Origin: Kiloniellales bacterium
GTDB taxonomy: Bacteria > Pseudomonadota > Alphaproteobacteria > Kiloniellales > JAKSBE01
Assembly (NCBI GenBank): GCA_030066685.1
Contig: JASJBF010000054.1
Location: forward strand, 1-64,000
DNA length: 64,000 nucleotides
Reading direction: 5' to 3'
The notes under the pieces are model-generated. The model did no database searches and was not told the origin of the DNA. It saw nothing but the letters and a program-made list of their open reading frames with translations. Below are positions 55,626 to 64,000 of this stretch, one piece after another; within the stretch, counting starts at the first letter, position 1; each line of letters opens with the position of its first letter. The translations under genes were made by a program, and so were the position numbers.

Positions 55626-56006
55626 GTGTCCGACGGACGGGAGTCTTCTAGCGGCGACCGTGGCTCTTACAAGGAATCGATCGCGCCTTTCACCGACACC
55701 GACGTTGCGAACCTCCGTACCGCGTTGAATGAGATCGGTGGCTTCGCCGGTGCGGAGATCTCCGCGGCGCTCGCCGAGCTGGGAGTCCACGCAGAGGAGC
55801 TGAAGGCACTCCTTGATGGCCTTGAGTCGCCCGAAAGCCTTCGCACCGCGCCACGGCAGTGCCTGCTGGGCTTCTTCCTTCTGACGAGCCTGGTCTGTGC
55901 CGCCCTTGGCGACGAAGAGCTGGCGACGATAACGGGGCAGAGTCGCGATGCGCACGTCCTGACCGCGCGCCGCCTCTATCACGCCTTCGCACGGCGCAGC
56001 GGCTGA
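55626..56006 (+). CDS. Small hypothetical protein
   Basis: The GTG-started frame of 126 codons begins 4 bp after the lactonase stop. The product has no signal peptide; it is mostly helical in character, with acidic and Leu-rich segments ([26 protein letters not shown]) and one hydrophobic stretch ([16 protein letters not shown]) near residue 80. I do not recognise a family. Composition is protein-like and continues the reading direction of the operon, but the start is uncertain and the gene could be spurious. Long minus-strand frames over the same DNA are richer in Arg/Gly and look less likely. Confidence 0.5.
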   Translation: MSDGRESSSGDRGSYKESIAPFTDTDVANLRTALNEIGGFAGAEISAALAELGVHAEELKALLDGLESPESLRTAPRQCLLGFFLLTSLVCAALGDEELATITGQSRDAHVLTARRLYHAFARRSG

Positions 56007-56097
56007 AACCGCTTGGGCTTCCGGCCGGCCCGGGTAGAATGTCGTCGCGTTCTTCGCCCTTCCGCAATCTGCCGCACATACCTCCGACATCGCCGCC

Positions 56098-56829
56098 ATG
56101 ACTCCCGCCCACACGCGCTATTGCCTGGTCCTCGCCGGCCTCTTCGCCGTTTGGTGGATCTGGCTCGCCATCGCGCCGCTGCACCGCGCCGATTGGCTGC
56201 TGGAGAACGTGCTGGTCATCCTTTTCGCAGTTCTGCTGGTCTGGTCCTACCGGCGGTTGCCGCTGTCGCGCGTGTCCTACACCCTGATCTTCGTCTTCCT
56301 CTGCCTGCACGTGGTCGGCTCGCACTACACCTATTCCGAGGTGCCCTACGACGACTGGATCCGCGGCCTGACCGGCGGCTCGCTCAACGAGGCCATGGGC
56401 TGGGAGCGCAATCACTTCGACCGGGCGATCCACTTCACCTACGGGCTGCTGCTGGCCTACCCGATCCGCGAGGTCTTCCTGCGGGTCGCCGAGGTGCGCG
56501 GCTTCTGGGGCTACTTCCTGCCGCTGGAGTTCACCATGGCGACCTCGATGCTCTACGAGCTGATCGAGTGGGGCGCGGCCATGGTCTTCGGCGGCGAACT
56601 CGGCATGGCCTACCTGGGCACCCAGGGCGACATCTGGGACGCCCACAAGGACATGCTGCTGGCCAGCCTCGGCGCCGCCCTCGCCATGGCCCTGACCGCG
56701 GCGCTCAACGCCCGCCTGCAGCGCGACTTCGCCCGCGAGTGGGCCGACAGCCTGCGGGTCAAGGGCCGCGAGCCCCTGGGCGAGGTCGAGATAGCCCGCA
56801 TGCTCGAAGAGGACGAACGCCCGGGCTGA
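56098..56829 (+). CDS. YjdF/DUF2238-family inner-membrane protein
   Basis: The 243-residue integral membrane protein has about six to seven helices. Its characteristic segments are LHVVGSHYTYSEVPY, NHFDRAIHFTYGLLLAYP and YELIEWGAAMVFG, followed by GDIWDAHKDMLLASLGA. These His/Asp/Glu-containing membrane motifs define the YjdF family. Function is unknown; the conserved acidic and His residues within helices could bind metal. It stands alone between the small orphan gene and a convergent CBS-domain gene 24 bp away. Confidence 0.88.
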   Translation: MTPAHTRYCLVLAGLFAVWWIWLAIAPLHRADWLLENVLVILFAVLLVWSYRRLPLSRVSYTLIFVFLCLHVVGSHYTYSEVPYDDWIRGLTGGSLNEAMGWERNHFDRAIHFTYGLLLAYPIREVFLRVAEVRGFWGYFLPLEFTMATSMLYELIEWGAAMVFGGELGMAYLGTQGDIWDAHKDMLLASLGAALAMALTAALNARLQRDFAREWADSLRVKGREPLGEVEIARMLEEDERPG

Positions 56830-56853
56830 CGCTCGGCCCGCCGCGCCTTCGCC

Positions 56854-57285
56854 TCAGTGCCCCGCCATGTAGGCGTCGCGCAGCACGGCGGCTTCAAGCT
56901 CCAGCTCGTCCAGCCGGTGCTTCACGGCATCGCCGATGCTGACCAGGCCGACCAGCCGGTTGTCCTCGAAGACCGGCAGGTGACGGACTCGGTGCCGGGT
57001 CATTAGGCCCAGGACGTGGGTCAGCTTGTGCTCGGGCTTGCAGGAGATGACGTTGCGGGTCATCACCTCGGCGACCTTGATCTCGCCCGCCTCGCCGCCG
57101 TGCTGGGCGAAGCAGTTGACGACGTCGCGCTCCGAGACGATGCCGATGACCTGCTGGTCCTCCATCACGACCAGCGCGCCGATGCCCTCCAGCCGAAGCT
57201 TCTTCGCGACGGTGCCGAGCGTTGCCCAGGGGTCCGTGGTGGCGACTTCGTGGCCCTTGGCGGCCAATACGGCTTCAACTTTCAT
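56854..57285 (-). CDS. Two-CBS-domain protein
   Basis: The 143-residue protein is made of a pair of CBS motifs (residues ~10-65 and ~75-130), with VIGIVSERDVV and LVGLVSIGDAVK as the repeat ends. Such Bateman modules bind adenosine nucleotides and usually act as cytoplasmic energy sensors for a partner. The start at 57285 (MKVEAVLAA) has GGAGGAA about 10 nt upstream and is preferred over an in-frame ATG at 57351. It lies 84 bp downstream of pbpC's stop region on the same DNA but reads in the same minus direction after it, with no evident partner. Confidence 0.9.
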   Translation of the reverse strand: MKVEAVLAAKGHEVATTDPWATLGTVAKKLRLEGIGALVVMEDQQVIGIVSERDVVNCFAQHGGEAGEIKVAEVMTRNVISCKPEHKLTHVLGLMTRHRVRHLPVFEDNRLVGLVSIGDAVKHRLDELELEAAVLRDAYMAGH

Positions 57286-57369
57286 GGCCAAGTTCCTCCG
57301 GACCCTCGATTCTACGCCGTCCAGAATCGCGGTCAACGATGCTGCCGGCACGGCGACGCGGGGCGCCGC

Positions 57370-59469
57370 TCACTCCGCCGCCGCCCGGACCCGGACCAGG
57401 GTCTGGTCGCGCCGGCCGTGGGAATCGATCAGGGTAATCTCGGCGAACCCGGGGCCGCCGGGCCGCCAGCCGGCGGTGCTGCGGCGCGACATCGGGCCGA
57501 GCGGCCGGCCGTCGATCAGCCAGGCGTAGGGTCGGGCGCCGCCGGCCGCTTGCAGCTGGACCGCGCCCTCCGGCGGCAGGACCAGCAGGCTGTCGTCCAG
57601 CGGGAAGACGATCCGCGGCGCCGAGGGCGCGCGGGCGTCGGCCTGCAGCGCCCCGCGCGGGCGCAGGCGACGCAGCCCGGGCGGCAGGTCGCCGGTCGCG
57701 GTCTCGCGCGCTGCGCCGGCGCGTCCCGGCCGGGCCGAAGGGTCCGGTTGCGGCAGCTGGCCGAAGACCTCGAAGAGCAGCGGCGCCGCGGTGTTGAGGC
57801 CGAAGCGGCCGGGGCTCGGCGTGCCGTCCGGGCGGCCGAGCCAGACCGCGACCGTGTAGCGGGCATCGAAGCCCAGCGCCCAGGCGTCGCGGAAGCCGTA
57901 GGATGTGCCGGTCTTGAAGGCGATCTCGCGCCGGTCGCCCGGCGTCCGGCGGAAGCCCGGCGGTCGCGGCGCCTCGGCCAGGATCGCGGCGACCTCTTCG
58001 CGGGCGCCAGGACCCAACAGAGGCGCCACGCGGCCGTCGGGCTTCGCATTCCGGGTGAGCCGCAGGGGCCGGACACGGCCGTCGGTGCCCAGGGCGGCGT
58101 AAAGTCGCGCCAGGTCTTCCAGCCGGGTGCCGACCCCGCCCAGCGCCAGCGGCAGGCCGGGCCGGTCGCCGCCGGGAAAGCGCAGGGTGACGCCGCAGCG
58201 GCGCAGGGCCTCGGCGAAGGCGACCGGCCCCAGGCTGTCGAGCACCGCCACCGCCGGCACGTTGAGCGAAAGCTGCAGGGCCCGGGAAAGGCTCACCAGG
58301 CCGTGGTGGGTCTTGCCGAAGTTGCGCGGCGCGTAGCCGCCGAAGACCCGCGGCGCGTCCTCGACCAGGGTCCGGGGATGGGCGAGGCCGCGCTCGAAGG
58401 CCAGGCCGTAGATAAAGGGCTTCAGGGTCGAGCCCGGCGAGCGCAGGGCGCTCACCATGTCGACCTGGCCGGCGCGCGCCGCGTCGTGGAAGTCGGCCGA
58501 GCCGAGGTAGGCCAGGACCGCGCGGTCCCTGCCGTCCACCACAAGGACCGCGGCGCTGGCCGCAGGGCCGAGGCCGCGGGCGCGCCGCTTGACCAGGGCT
58601 TCCAGGCGGCGCTGCAGGCCGCCGTCGATGGTCGTCCCGATCACCGCCGCCCCGGGCTGCACCCGACGCAGGCGCTCGGCCAGGTGCGGCGCCGCGAAGG
58701 GCAGCGGCCGCCGTGCGGCGGACAACGGTGCGGCCTTGGCCGCCGCCAGCTCCGCCGGGGTCAAGGCGAGGGCCGCGGCGGTCCGGTCCAGGACCCGGTT
58801 GCGGGCCTGCCGCGCGGCTTCGGGGAAGCGGTCCGGCCGCAGGCGGCTGGGTGCCTGGGGCAGGGCGACCAGCAGCGCCGCCTCCGCCAGGGTCAGGTGC
58901 AGGGGCGCACGTCCAAGGTAGGCGAGGCCGGCGGCGCGGACGCCCTCGACGTTGCCGCCGAAGGGCGCCAGGGTCAGGTAGAGGCCGAGGATCTCCGCCT
59001 TGTCGTAGCGCCATTCGAGCTGCAGGGCGCGGGCCATCTCGATCAGCTTGGCGGAGAAGGTCCGCGGCCGCGGCGCCAGCAGGCGCGCGGCCTGCATGGT
59101 CAGGGTCGAGGCGCCGGAGATCACGCGGCCGTGGCGGACCAGCTGCCAGACGGCGCGCAGCAGGGCCAGGGGATCGACTCCGGGGTGGTCGTGGAAGCGC
59201 TTGTCCTCGTAAGCCACCAGCATCCGGAGGTAACGCGGGTCGACGTCACCGATCGCCGCCGGCAGCCGCAGGGCCTGGTCCGGGCTGAGGAAGATCCGCA
59301 GCGGCCGGCCCTCGCGGTCGGCGACGACCTGGGCGGCGAGGCGATAGCGCGCGAGGTCCGGCGGATGGGTCCGGTCCAGGGCCCAGAGCCCGCCCAGGCC
59401 CGCCGCCGGCAGCAGTAGCGCCAGCGCGGCGGCGAGGAACAGCCAGCGGTGGCCGGGTCGGCGGCTCAC
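57370..59469 (-). CDS. pbpC: Penicillin-binding protein 1C
   Basis: The 699-residue membrane-anchored peptidoglycan synthase starts GTG at 59469, overlapping the macroglobulin stop by 4 nt. Order: N-terminal TM (residues ~9-30); glycosyltransferase domain with EDKRFHDHPGVDP and GASTLTMQAARLL; transpeptidase domain with the SxxK serine in SPGSTLKPFIYGLA, SLNV as the SxN-like motif, and KTGTS. A C-terminal BiPBP_C domain ends near the stop. Catalytic motifs look complete. Coupling to the alpha-2-macroglobulin gene is the classic yfhM-pbpC pair, thought to repair the wall and trap proteases after envelope damage. Confidence 0.96.
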   Translation of the reverse strand: MSRRPGHRWLFLAAALALLLPAAGLGGLWALDRTHPPDLARYRLAAQVVADREGRPLRIFLSPDQALRLPAAIGDVDPRYLRMLVAYEDKRFHDHPGVDPLALLRAVWQLVRHGRVISGASTLTMQAARLLAPRPRTFSAKLIEMARALQLEWRYDKAEILGLYLTLAPFGGNVEGVRAAGLAYLGRAPLHLTLAEAALLVALPQAPSRLRPDRFPEAARQARNRVLDRTAAALALTPAELAAAKAAPLSAARRPLPFAAPHLAERLRRVQPGAAVIGTTIDGGLQRRLEALVKRRARGLGPAASAAVLVVDGRDRAVLAYLGSADFHDAARAGQVDMVSALRSPGSTLKPFIYGLAFERGLAHPRTLVEDAPRVFGGYAPRNFGKTHHGLVSLSRALQLSLNVPAVAVLDSLGPVAFAEALRRCGVTLRFPGGDRPGLPLALGGVGTRLEDLARLYAALGTDGRVRPLRLTRNAKPDGRVAPLLGPGAREEVAAILAEAPRPPGFRRTPGDRREIAFKTGTSYGFRDAWALGFDARYTVAVWLGRPDGTPSPGRFGLNTAAPLLFEVFGQLPQPDPSARPGRAGAARETATGDLPPGLRRLRPRGALQADARAPSAPRIVFPLDDSLLVLPPEGAVQLQAAGGARPYAWLIDGRPLGPMSRRSTAGWRPGGPGFAEITLIDSHGRRDQTLVRVRAAAE

Positions 59470-62400
59470 TCCGCCGCCACCACGTCGATCCGGCCCGCCG
59501 GACCTAGGGCCCGGTACCGGCGCTTGTACATATCCTCCAGGAAGACGCCCGGCAGGGTGTAGCGGCCCGGGATCACGGCGCGCACGAGGTAGGCCAGGGT
59601 GAAGCTGCGGCGGCGCGGGCCCAGGTCGACCGCGGCGACGTAGCGGTCGTCGCGGGCCGCCGCGAAACGGGTCTCGCTCAGCTCCGGCAGGAAGCCGAAG
59701 CGTTCCGTCGCCTCTCCGCCCAGCTTGGCGTTCTCGATCTCGAAGCCGGCCGGCAGCAGATCGACCACCAGGGCCTCGTGGTCGAGCCGGCCGAGGGCTT
59801 CCCCCTCGAGCAGCACGACCAGCAGCTGGTTCTGCCGCACCGTCTCCGGGGCCATGACCGCGCCGTCTTGGCCGTAGTAGCGCCGCGTGACCAGAAGGCC
59901 CTGGGACTCCGGCGGCAGGGGCTCGACCGGCACCCCGCTGACGCTGCGGACCAGGCGGACCGGGGCCGTCCCGTCGTTGCGCACCTCGCTGCCCTCGCTC
60001 CCGACCTTCAGGTAGAGCGCGTCGCGCCGGGGCGGCAGCGCCGCGCCGTCGACGATCAGGGCCATCTCCTCGGCGTCGGCGCGGATCAGCGCGTGGGTGG
60101 CCAGCAGGAGCCAGGCCTGCTCCTGGGTGCTGAGATGGCGCCGCCCTTTGAAGCGGTCCTCCAAGGCCTCGATGAGCCCGCCGAGGTCCTCCCGGCCGCC
60201 GGCCGTCTCGGCCAGGATCGCCAGCAGGGCGGCATCGTCCCGCAGGTCGGAGCCGTAGTCCCACCACCAGCGCTCCGGGTTCCGCTCGCGCGCCGGCGCG
60301 GCCAGGGCCAGGACCAGGAGGTCGTCGCCCGTCTGGGCCTCCCCGAGGCTGTGCAGGGCGGCGGCGAGCTGGCCGAGGCCCAGGCGGGTGGGGATGTTCC
60401 GGCCGTGGCGCCGGGCGAAGTAGCGCAGCTCGCCGGCCCGCAGGGCGCCGGTCCGGGCCAGGACGTAGGCCGCGTAGGCGCGGGCGACCAGGTCGCGGTC
60501 GTCGCCCCGGGTCACGACCGCCCTCAGCCAGGCCTGGGCCTGGGCATAGGACGCCTCCGGCACGTGATAGCCCTGCTCCTGGGCCCGGGTCAGGAAGTCG
60601 AAGGCATAGGCGCTCAGCCAGGCCTGCGCCGTGCCGCCGGCGTACCAGACCGCGAAGGAGCCGTCGCTGCGCTGGCGGTCCAGGGTCCGCCGGATCGCGC
60701 CCTCGATCCGGTCGCGCAGGGTGGCCTCCCGGATCTGGTGGTCCCAGGCCTTGGCGACCTCGGCCAGGTAGAGCAGCGGCAGGGCCCGGCTGATGGTCTG
60801 CTCGGTGCAGCCGTAGGGATAGCGGTCGAGGGCGCTCAGCAGGGCCGGGGCGTCGAACTCCGGCCGCATCGCGACCGTCAGCCCGAGCTCGCGGGTGCCA
60901 GGCAGGAAGCCCTCGGCGTCGGCGGGCGACATGCGGGCCGTCTGGCCGGGCGCCAGCCAGGCGGTGACGCGCTCGGTCACCCGCGGCTGGGTCGGCCGGA
61001 CGGCGATCTCCCAGTCGCGGCGGATCGGGTCGAGTCCCTCGGACTCGACGGCCAACGCGAGGCGCGCCGCGCCCACCCTTCCGGCTTCGAGCGCGAGGGG
61101 AAGCTCGCGGCGTTCGCCGTCGGCCAGGGTCACCTCGGCCGGCAGTTCGCCCCGCTGGGCCAGCCCGCCGGACAGCGCCAGATCAATGCTCAGCCTCCGC
61201 TGGCGGCCCGAGAGGTTCTGCAGCGCGATCTTGGCCTCCGCCCGGTCGCCCGGCGCCAGGAAGCGCGGCAGCAGCACTTCGGCGACCACGGGATCGCGGA
61301 CCACCAGCGGCGCCGTGGCGGAACCCAGGGCGGTCTCGCCGTAGGCCACCGCCATGATGCGCAGGCGTCCGGCGAAGTCCGGGATCTCCAGACGGACCAC
61401 GGCCCGTCCCTCTTCGTCGGCGACGATGTCGCGTTGGAACACTGCGACCGTGCGACGGGTCCTGGTGGTGATTCCTTGCGCATTGGAGGTCGTTGTCGAT
61501 GCAGTCGTGACGATGGTGTCGCCGCCGGAGCGCTCCCGGCCGCCGGAGGCCGCGGGGATCAGGCGGCCGTAGAGGTCGCGCAGGTCCATGGCCAGACGGC
61601 GCTGGCCCAGGAAGTGGGACTGGGGCGCCGGGCTGGCGAAGCCGGTCAGCGAGAGGATGCCTTCGTCGACCGCGGCCAGGGTCAGCCGCAGCGGCTCGCC
61701 GCCGACCGCCGGGCCGTCCAATCGGATCGGCACCTCGATCTCCCGGCGCGGGGTCACGCTCTCGGGCAGCTCCAGCGCCACTTCGAGCTCGCGCTCGGCC
61801 CGGTCGATGGCGAACCAGCCGAGCCCCAGGGCGCGCACCGGCAGGTAGGAGGGCGCCCCGGCCTTGGGCCGGAAGGCGGTGACCAGCAGGTAGGCGCCCG
61901 GGCCCCAGTCGCCGTCGACCTTCAGAGCGATCTCGGCGCCCGCCTTGGGCAGCGCCAGCGTCTCGCTGTGGCGGATGCGGTCGTTGACCACCTGGACCAG
62001 GGCCAGGCCGGCGAAGGGCGCCTTGACCTGGGCGGTCAGGGTCTCGCCGTCGCGGTAGTCCCGGCGCTGCAAGGTCAACTCCAGGGCGTCGGGGGTGTCC
62101 GGCGACGTGCCGGCGAACCACCAGCCGCTGTGGAAGCGGTAGCTCGTCGCGCCACTGCCACCCAGGTCGTAGACCTCAAGGCGGAAGCGGCCGTAGTCCG
62201 GCGCCCGGGCGAGCCGCGCCCGGCCCTGGGAATCCGTCTCGATCTCGCCGCTGTCCAGTAGCTCGTCGCGGACCACGTAGCGGGACCGCCAGCGGCCGTT
62301 GTGGCGGTACCAGTTGTAGTCGTAGATCTCGCGCAGCCATTCATAGGCCAGGCGCCGTCCGGCGACCGGCCGGCCCTCCGGGTCGAGGGCCACCACGTCG

Positions 62401-64000
62401 AAGCCGGCGGTCTCGCCGCGCCGCAGCCGGTCGCCCCGGAACCGCGGCCGCAGGCCGACCTCGATCGCCCGGCTGCGGACCGGCAGCCGCAGGCTCGCGT
62501 TGACCGGCCGCCCGTCGACGTCGAAAAGCGCGACCCGTAGCCGGGCCGCGAGGGGGGCGCTCGCCTTGGGCAGGTCGCGCAGGCGCAGTGGCAGCGCTGC
62601 CCTGCCCTGCTCGTCGGTCTGGAAGCTCTGGCCTTGACCGCTGCCTTGCAGAGGGTCCTCCTGCACCAGCCCGAAGCGATAGTCTTCGTAGCCCTCGAAG
62701 GGCCGCGGATCCCGCTCCAGGGAAAGCCGCCATTCGCCGCGCAGCCCGGCGGCCGCCGGGCCGTAGAAGTACTTCGCGGCGACCTGCGCGCTGGCCCCTC
62801 GCTCCGGATCCAGGTGCCCGGCCTCGCTGCTCAGCTCGACGCCGATCCGCTGTGGCACGAAGTCCTCGACCAGGAAGGTCGTCTCGCCGACGCTCTCCGC
62901 TTCCGGGTCCAAGTGGGCGGTGACCGTCCATTTCCCGGCCCGCGCTGAGGGGCTCAAGGGGATCTCGAAGCCGAAGCCGCCCAGCGAGTCGCCCGGCGCG
63001 GTGTCGCGATGGATCTCGCTGCCGTCGGGCCGCAGGACCTTGACGGTCAAGGGCACGCCGGCGATGGCCGTCGCCCGGGCGTCGCGCAGCAGGGCCGAGA
63101 GCTGAACCGTCTCGCCGGGCCGGTAGACGCCGCGATCGCCGTAGAGGAAGGCGTCGACCTCGCCGGGCAGGTGCCGGCCGGCGACGCCGCGCGCGCTGAG
63201 ATCGAAGGCCGGGCCGGTCAGGGCCAGGAAGTTGAAATCGCCGCCCCGGCGCCGGGCCGCCAGGTAGGCCGGCTGGTCGCCGCCGCGACCGCGGAGCAGT
63301 CCGGGCGCGAAGCGGGCCATGCCCCGGGAGTCGGTCCGGGCGGTGGCGAGCACGGCGTTGTTGCGGGCGATCAGCTCCAGGCGGACGCTGGACAGGGGCT
63401 CCGCCGTTTCCAGAGAGCGCGCGAAGACGCTCAGCCCGTCGCCGCCCTGCAGGGTCATCAGGCCCAGGTCCGAGACCAGCAGCCACTGGGTCGCCAGGCT
63501 CTTCCAGCGGCGGTCCTCCTTCTCCTGCTCGGGCGTGCGCGCGACCAGCACGTAGAGGCCTTCGCCGCGGGTATCCAACGCTTCCTCCAGGGAGACCTGC
63601 GTGATGACCTCGGCGTTCTTTTCCGACTGGACCCCGACGCGGCCTTCCCAGACCAGGGCGCCCAGGGTGGTCTCGATCTGGTCGGCGCCGTAGCCGGAAA
63701 GATCCTGGCGCATCAGGTTCGACAGCAGGGGCCCGACCAGGCCCCGCTCGTGGATGTGGTAGAGCCGGAGGCCGACCTCGTCGACGTTCACCGACTTGAG
63801 CGGCAGCCGCTTGCCGCGCGACTTCGGCAGGACGTAGCGCTTGCCGGCGAAGCCGATCCACGCCCTCCGGTCGGCGATGGCCAGGCTTCGCCGCTGCGTC
63901 TTCTCCAACACCATTCCGGTCGCCGAAGGCAGGCCCGCCTTGACCTGGAGACGGTAGCTCCGGCCGTGGCGCAGGCCGCGGAGGCAGAGCCGCTCGCCCC
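59466..64000 (-). CDS. Bacterial alpha-2-macroglobulin (YfhM-type), 5' end cut by window
   Basis: At least 1510 residues of a periplasmic protease-trapping protein are present. The frame continues to the window edge past the first Met at 63914 (reading LCLRGLRHGRSYRLQVKAGL), so the N-terminus, including any signal or lipobox, is missing. Macroglobulin-like MG domains are recognisable (for example VYRPGETVQLSALLRD). The thioester motif reads CTEQ (60798-60809) in PYGCTEQTISRALP, so the thioester-forming Cys and Gln are intact. The bait-region neighbourhood contains a Thr-rich variable stretch (around 61440-61510). It is coupled with pbpC by a GTGA overlap. Confidence 0.94.
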   Translation of the reverse strand, partial: GERLCLRGLRHGRSYRLQVKAGLPSATGMVLEKTQRRSLAIADRRAWIGFAGKRYVLPKSRGKRLPLKSVNVDEVGLRLYHIHERGLVGPLLSNLMRQDLSGYGADQIETTLGALVWEGRVGVQSEKNAEVITQVSLEEALDTRGEGLYVLVARTPEQEKEDRRWKSLATQWLLVSDLGLMTLQGGDGLSVFARSLETAEPLSSVRLELIARNNAVLATARTDSRGMARFAPGLLRGRGGDQPAYLAARRRGGDFNFLALTGPAFDLSARGVAGRHLPGEVDAFLYGDRGVYRPGETVQLSALLRDARATAIAGVPLTVKVLRPDGSEIHRDTAPGDSLGGFGFEIPLSPSARAGKWTVTAHLDPEAESVGETTFLVEDFVPQRIGVELSSEAGHLDPERGASAQVAAKYFYGPAAAGLRGEWRLSLERDPRPFEGYEDYRFGLVQEDPLQGSGQGQSFQTDEQGRAALPLRLRDLPKASAPLAARLRVALFDVDGRPVNASLRLPVRSRAIEVGLRPRFRGDRLRRGETAGFDVVALDPEGRPVAGRRLAYEWLREIYDYNWYRHNGRWRSRYVVRDELLDSGEIETDSQGRARLARAPDYGRFRLEVYDLGGSGATSYRFHSGWWFAGTSPDTPDALELTLQRRDYRDGETLTAQVKAPFAGLALVQVVNDRIRHSETLALPKAGAEIALKVDGDWGPGAYLLVTAFRPKAGAPSYLPVRALGLGWFAIDRAERELEVALELPESVTPRREIEVPIRLDGPAVGGEPLRLTLAAVDEGILSLTGFASPAPQSHFLGQRRLAMDLRDLYGRLIPAASGGRERSGGDTIVTTASTTTSNAQGITTRTRRTVAVFQRDIVADEEGRAVVRLEIPDFAGRLRIMAVAYGETALGSATAPLVVRDPVVAEVLLPRFLAPGDRAEAKIALQNLSGRQRRLSIDLALSGGLAQRGELPAEVTLADGERRELPLALEAGRVGAARLALAVESEGLDPIRRDWEIAVRPTQPRVTERVTAWLAPGQTARMSPADAEGFLPGTRELGLTVAMRPEFDAPALLSALDRYPYGCTEQTISRALPLLYLAEVAKAWDHQIREATLRDRIEGAIRRTLDRQRSDGSFAVWYAGGTAQAWLSAYAFDFLTRAQEQGYHVPEASYAQAQAWLRAVVTRGDDRDLVARAYAAYVLARTGALRAGELRYFARRHGRNIPTRLGLGQLAAALHSLGEAQTGDDLLVLALAAPARERNPERWWWDYGSDLRDDAALLAILAETAGGREDLGGLIEALEDRFKGRRHLSTQEQAWLLLATHALIRADAEEMALIVDGAALPPRRDALYLKVGSEGSEVRNDGTAPVRLVRSVSGVPVEPLPPESQGLLVTRRYYGQDGAVMAPETVRQNQLLVVLLEGEALGRLDHEALVVDLLPAGFEIENAKLGGEATERFGFLPELSETRFAAARDDRYVAAVDLGPRRRSFTLAYLVRAVIPGRYTLPGVFLEDMYKRRYRALGPAGRIDVVAAE

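Noticed and set aside
55690-56646. 318-codon minus-strand frame overlapping the small orphan protein and the YjdF-like gene
   Set aside because: It overlaps a clear membrane-protein gene on the opposite strand and has an antisense-like composition.
57016-59418. 800-codon plus-strand frame opposite the CBS and pbpC genes
   Set aside because: Despite its length, it is repetitive Gln/Gly/Arg/Ala sequence without a domain, and it lies wholly opposite pbpC and the CBS gene.
59778-62261. 827-codon plus-strand frame opposite the alpha-2-macroglobulin gene
   Set aside because: Same GC-driven antisense effect; the minus strand has the CTEQ thioester motif and macroglobulin domains.

Overview
This window is high-GC alphaproteobacterial chromosome, most like a Rhodospirillales-type genome. 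The placement rests on gene content and order: pckA beside chvI-chvG-hprK-rapZ-EIIA-HPr-ptsI, a DivL-type pseudokinase, AddAB instead of RecBCD, trpF-trpB-trpA-accD-folC, aroA-cmk-rpsA-ihfB-lapA, and a TIGR02300 protein. Genus cannot be fixed from the sequence alone. Nearly all the DNA is ordinary chromosomal coding sequence. I see no transposase, integrase, CRISPR array or prophage.

Layout. 1-5.3 kb: a membrane protein, then on the minus strand pckA, a class III cyclase and a YugP-type zinc peptidase. 5.7-8.0 kb: two paralogous secreted single-domain PDC sensor proteins and a HugZ-like protein. 8.2-14.8 kb: ChvI/ChvG followed by an incomplete regulatory PTS (EIIA-Man, HPr, EI) in which HprK and RapZ are one continuous reading frame. 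15.0-16.8 kb: an orphan Flp pilin and ahcY. 17.0-29.8 kb: divL, a convergent ferredoxin-NADP reductase gene, then a tightly overlapping tsaE-amgK-murU-addB-addA run ending at trxA. 30-41 kb (all minus): folC, accD, trpA, trpB, trpF, two paralogous multi-pass membrane proteins, pyrF, two amino-acid/amine oxidoreductase-type genes, lapA and ihfB. 41.2-45.8 kb: rpsA, cmk and aroA (minus) and a divergent TIGR02300 gene.

45.9-47.5 kb holds tRNA-Ala(GGC) with a terminator, a roughly 570-bp stretch without a convincing gene, and a haloacetate (fluoroacetate-type) dehalogenase preceded by a long palindrome. 47.6-55.6 kb is a divergent sugar locus: a ROK repressor, an SDR dehydrogenase and a CRTAC1 repeat protein on the minus strand, against a xylF-xylH-xylG-like ABC importer and an SMP-30 lactonase on the plus strand. 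Together these would import a pentose or similar aldose and oxidise it to the sugar acid. 55.6-64 kb: a small orphan protein, a YjdF-like membrane protein, a CBS protein, and the pbpC-yfhM pair (penicillin-binding protein 1C with bacterial alpha-2-macroglobulin, the latter cut by the window end).

The observations I consider most worth checking are the HprK-RapZ fusion frame, the tandem stand-alone PDC sensors with a shared upstream 9-mer and a TTAA-N7-TTAA box, a gapless repeat of about 113 bp present twice immediately downstream of minus-strand genes, the intact fluoroacetate-dehalogenase residue set, and the palindrome abutting that gene. I did not find a clearly new multi-gene system. The PDC pair and the HprK-RapZ fusion are the nearest candidates.
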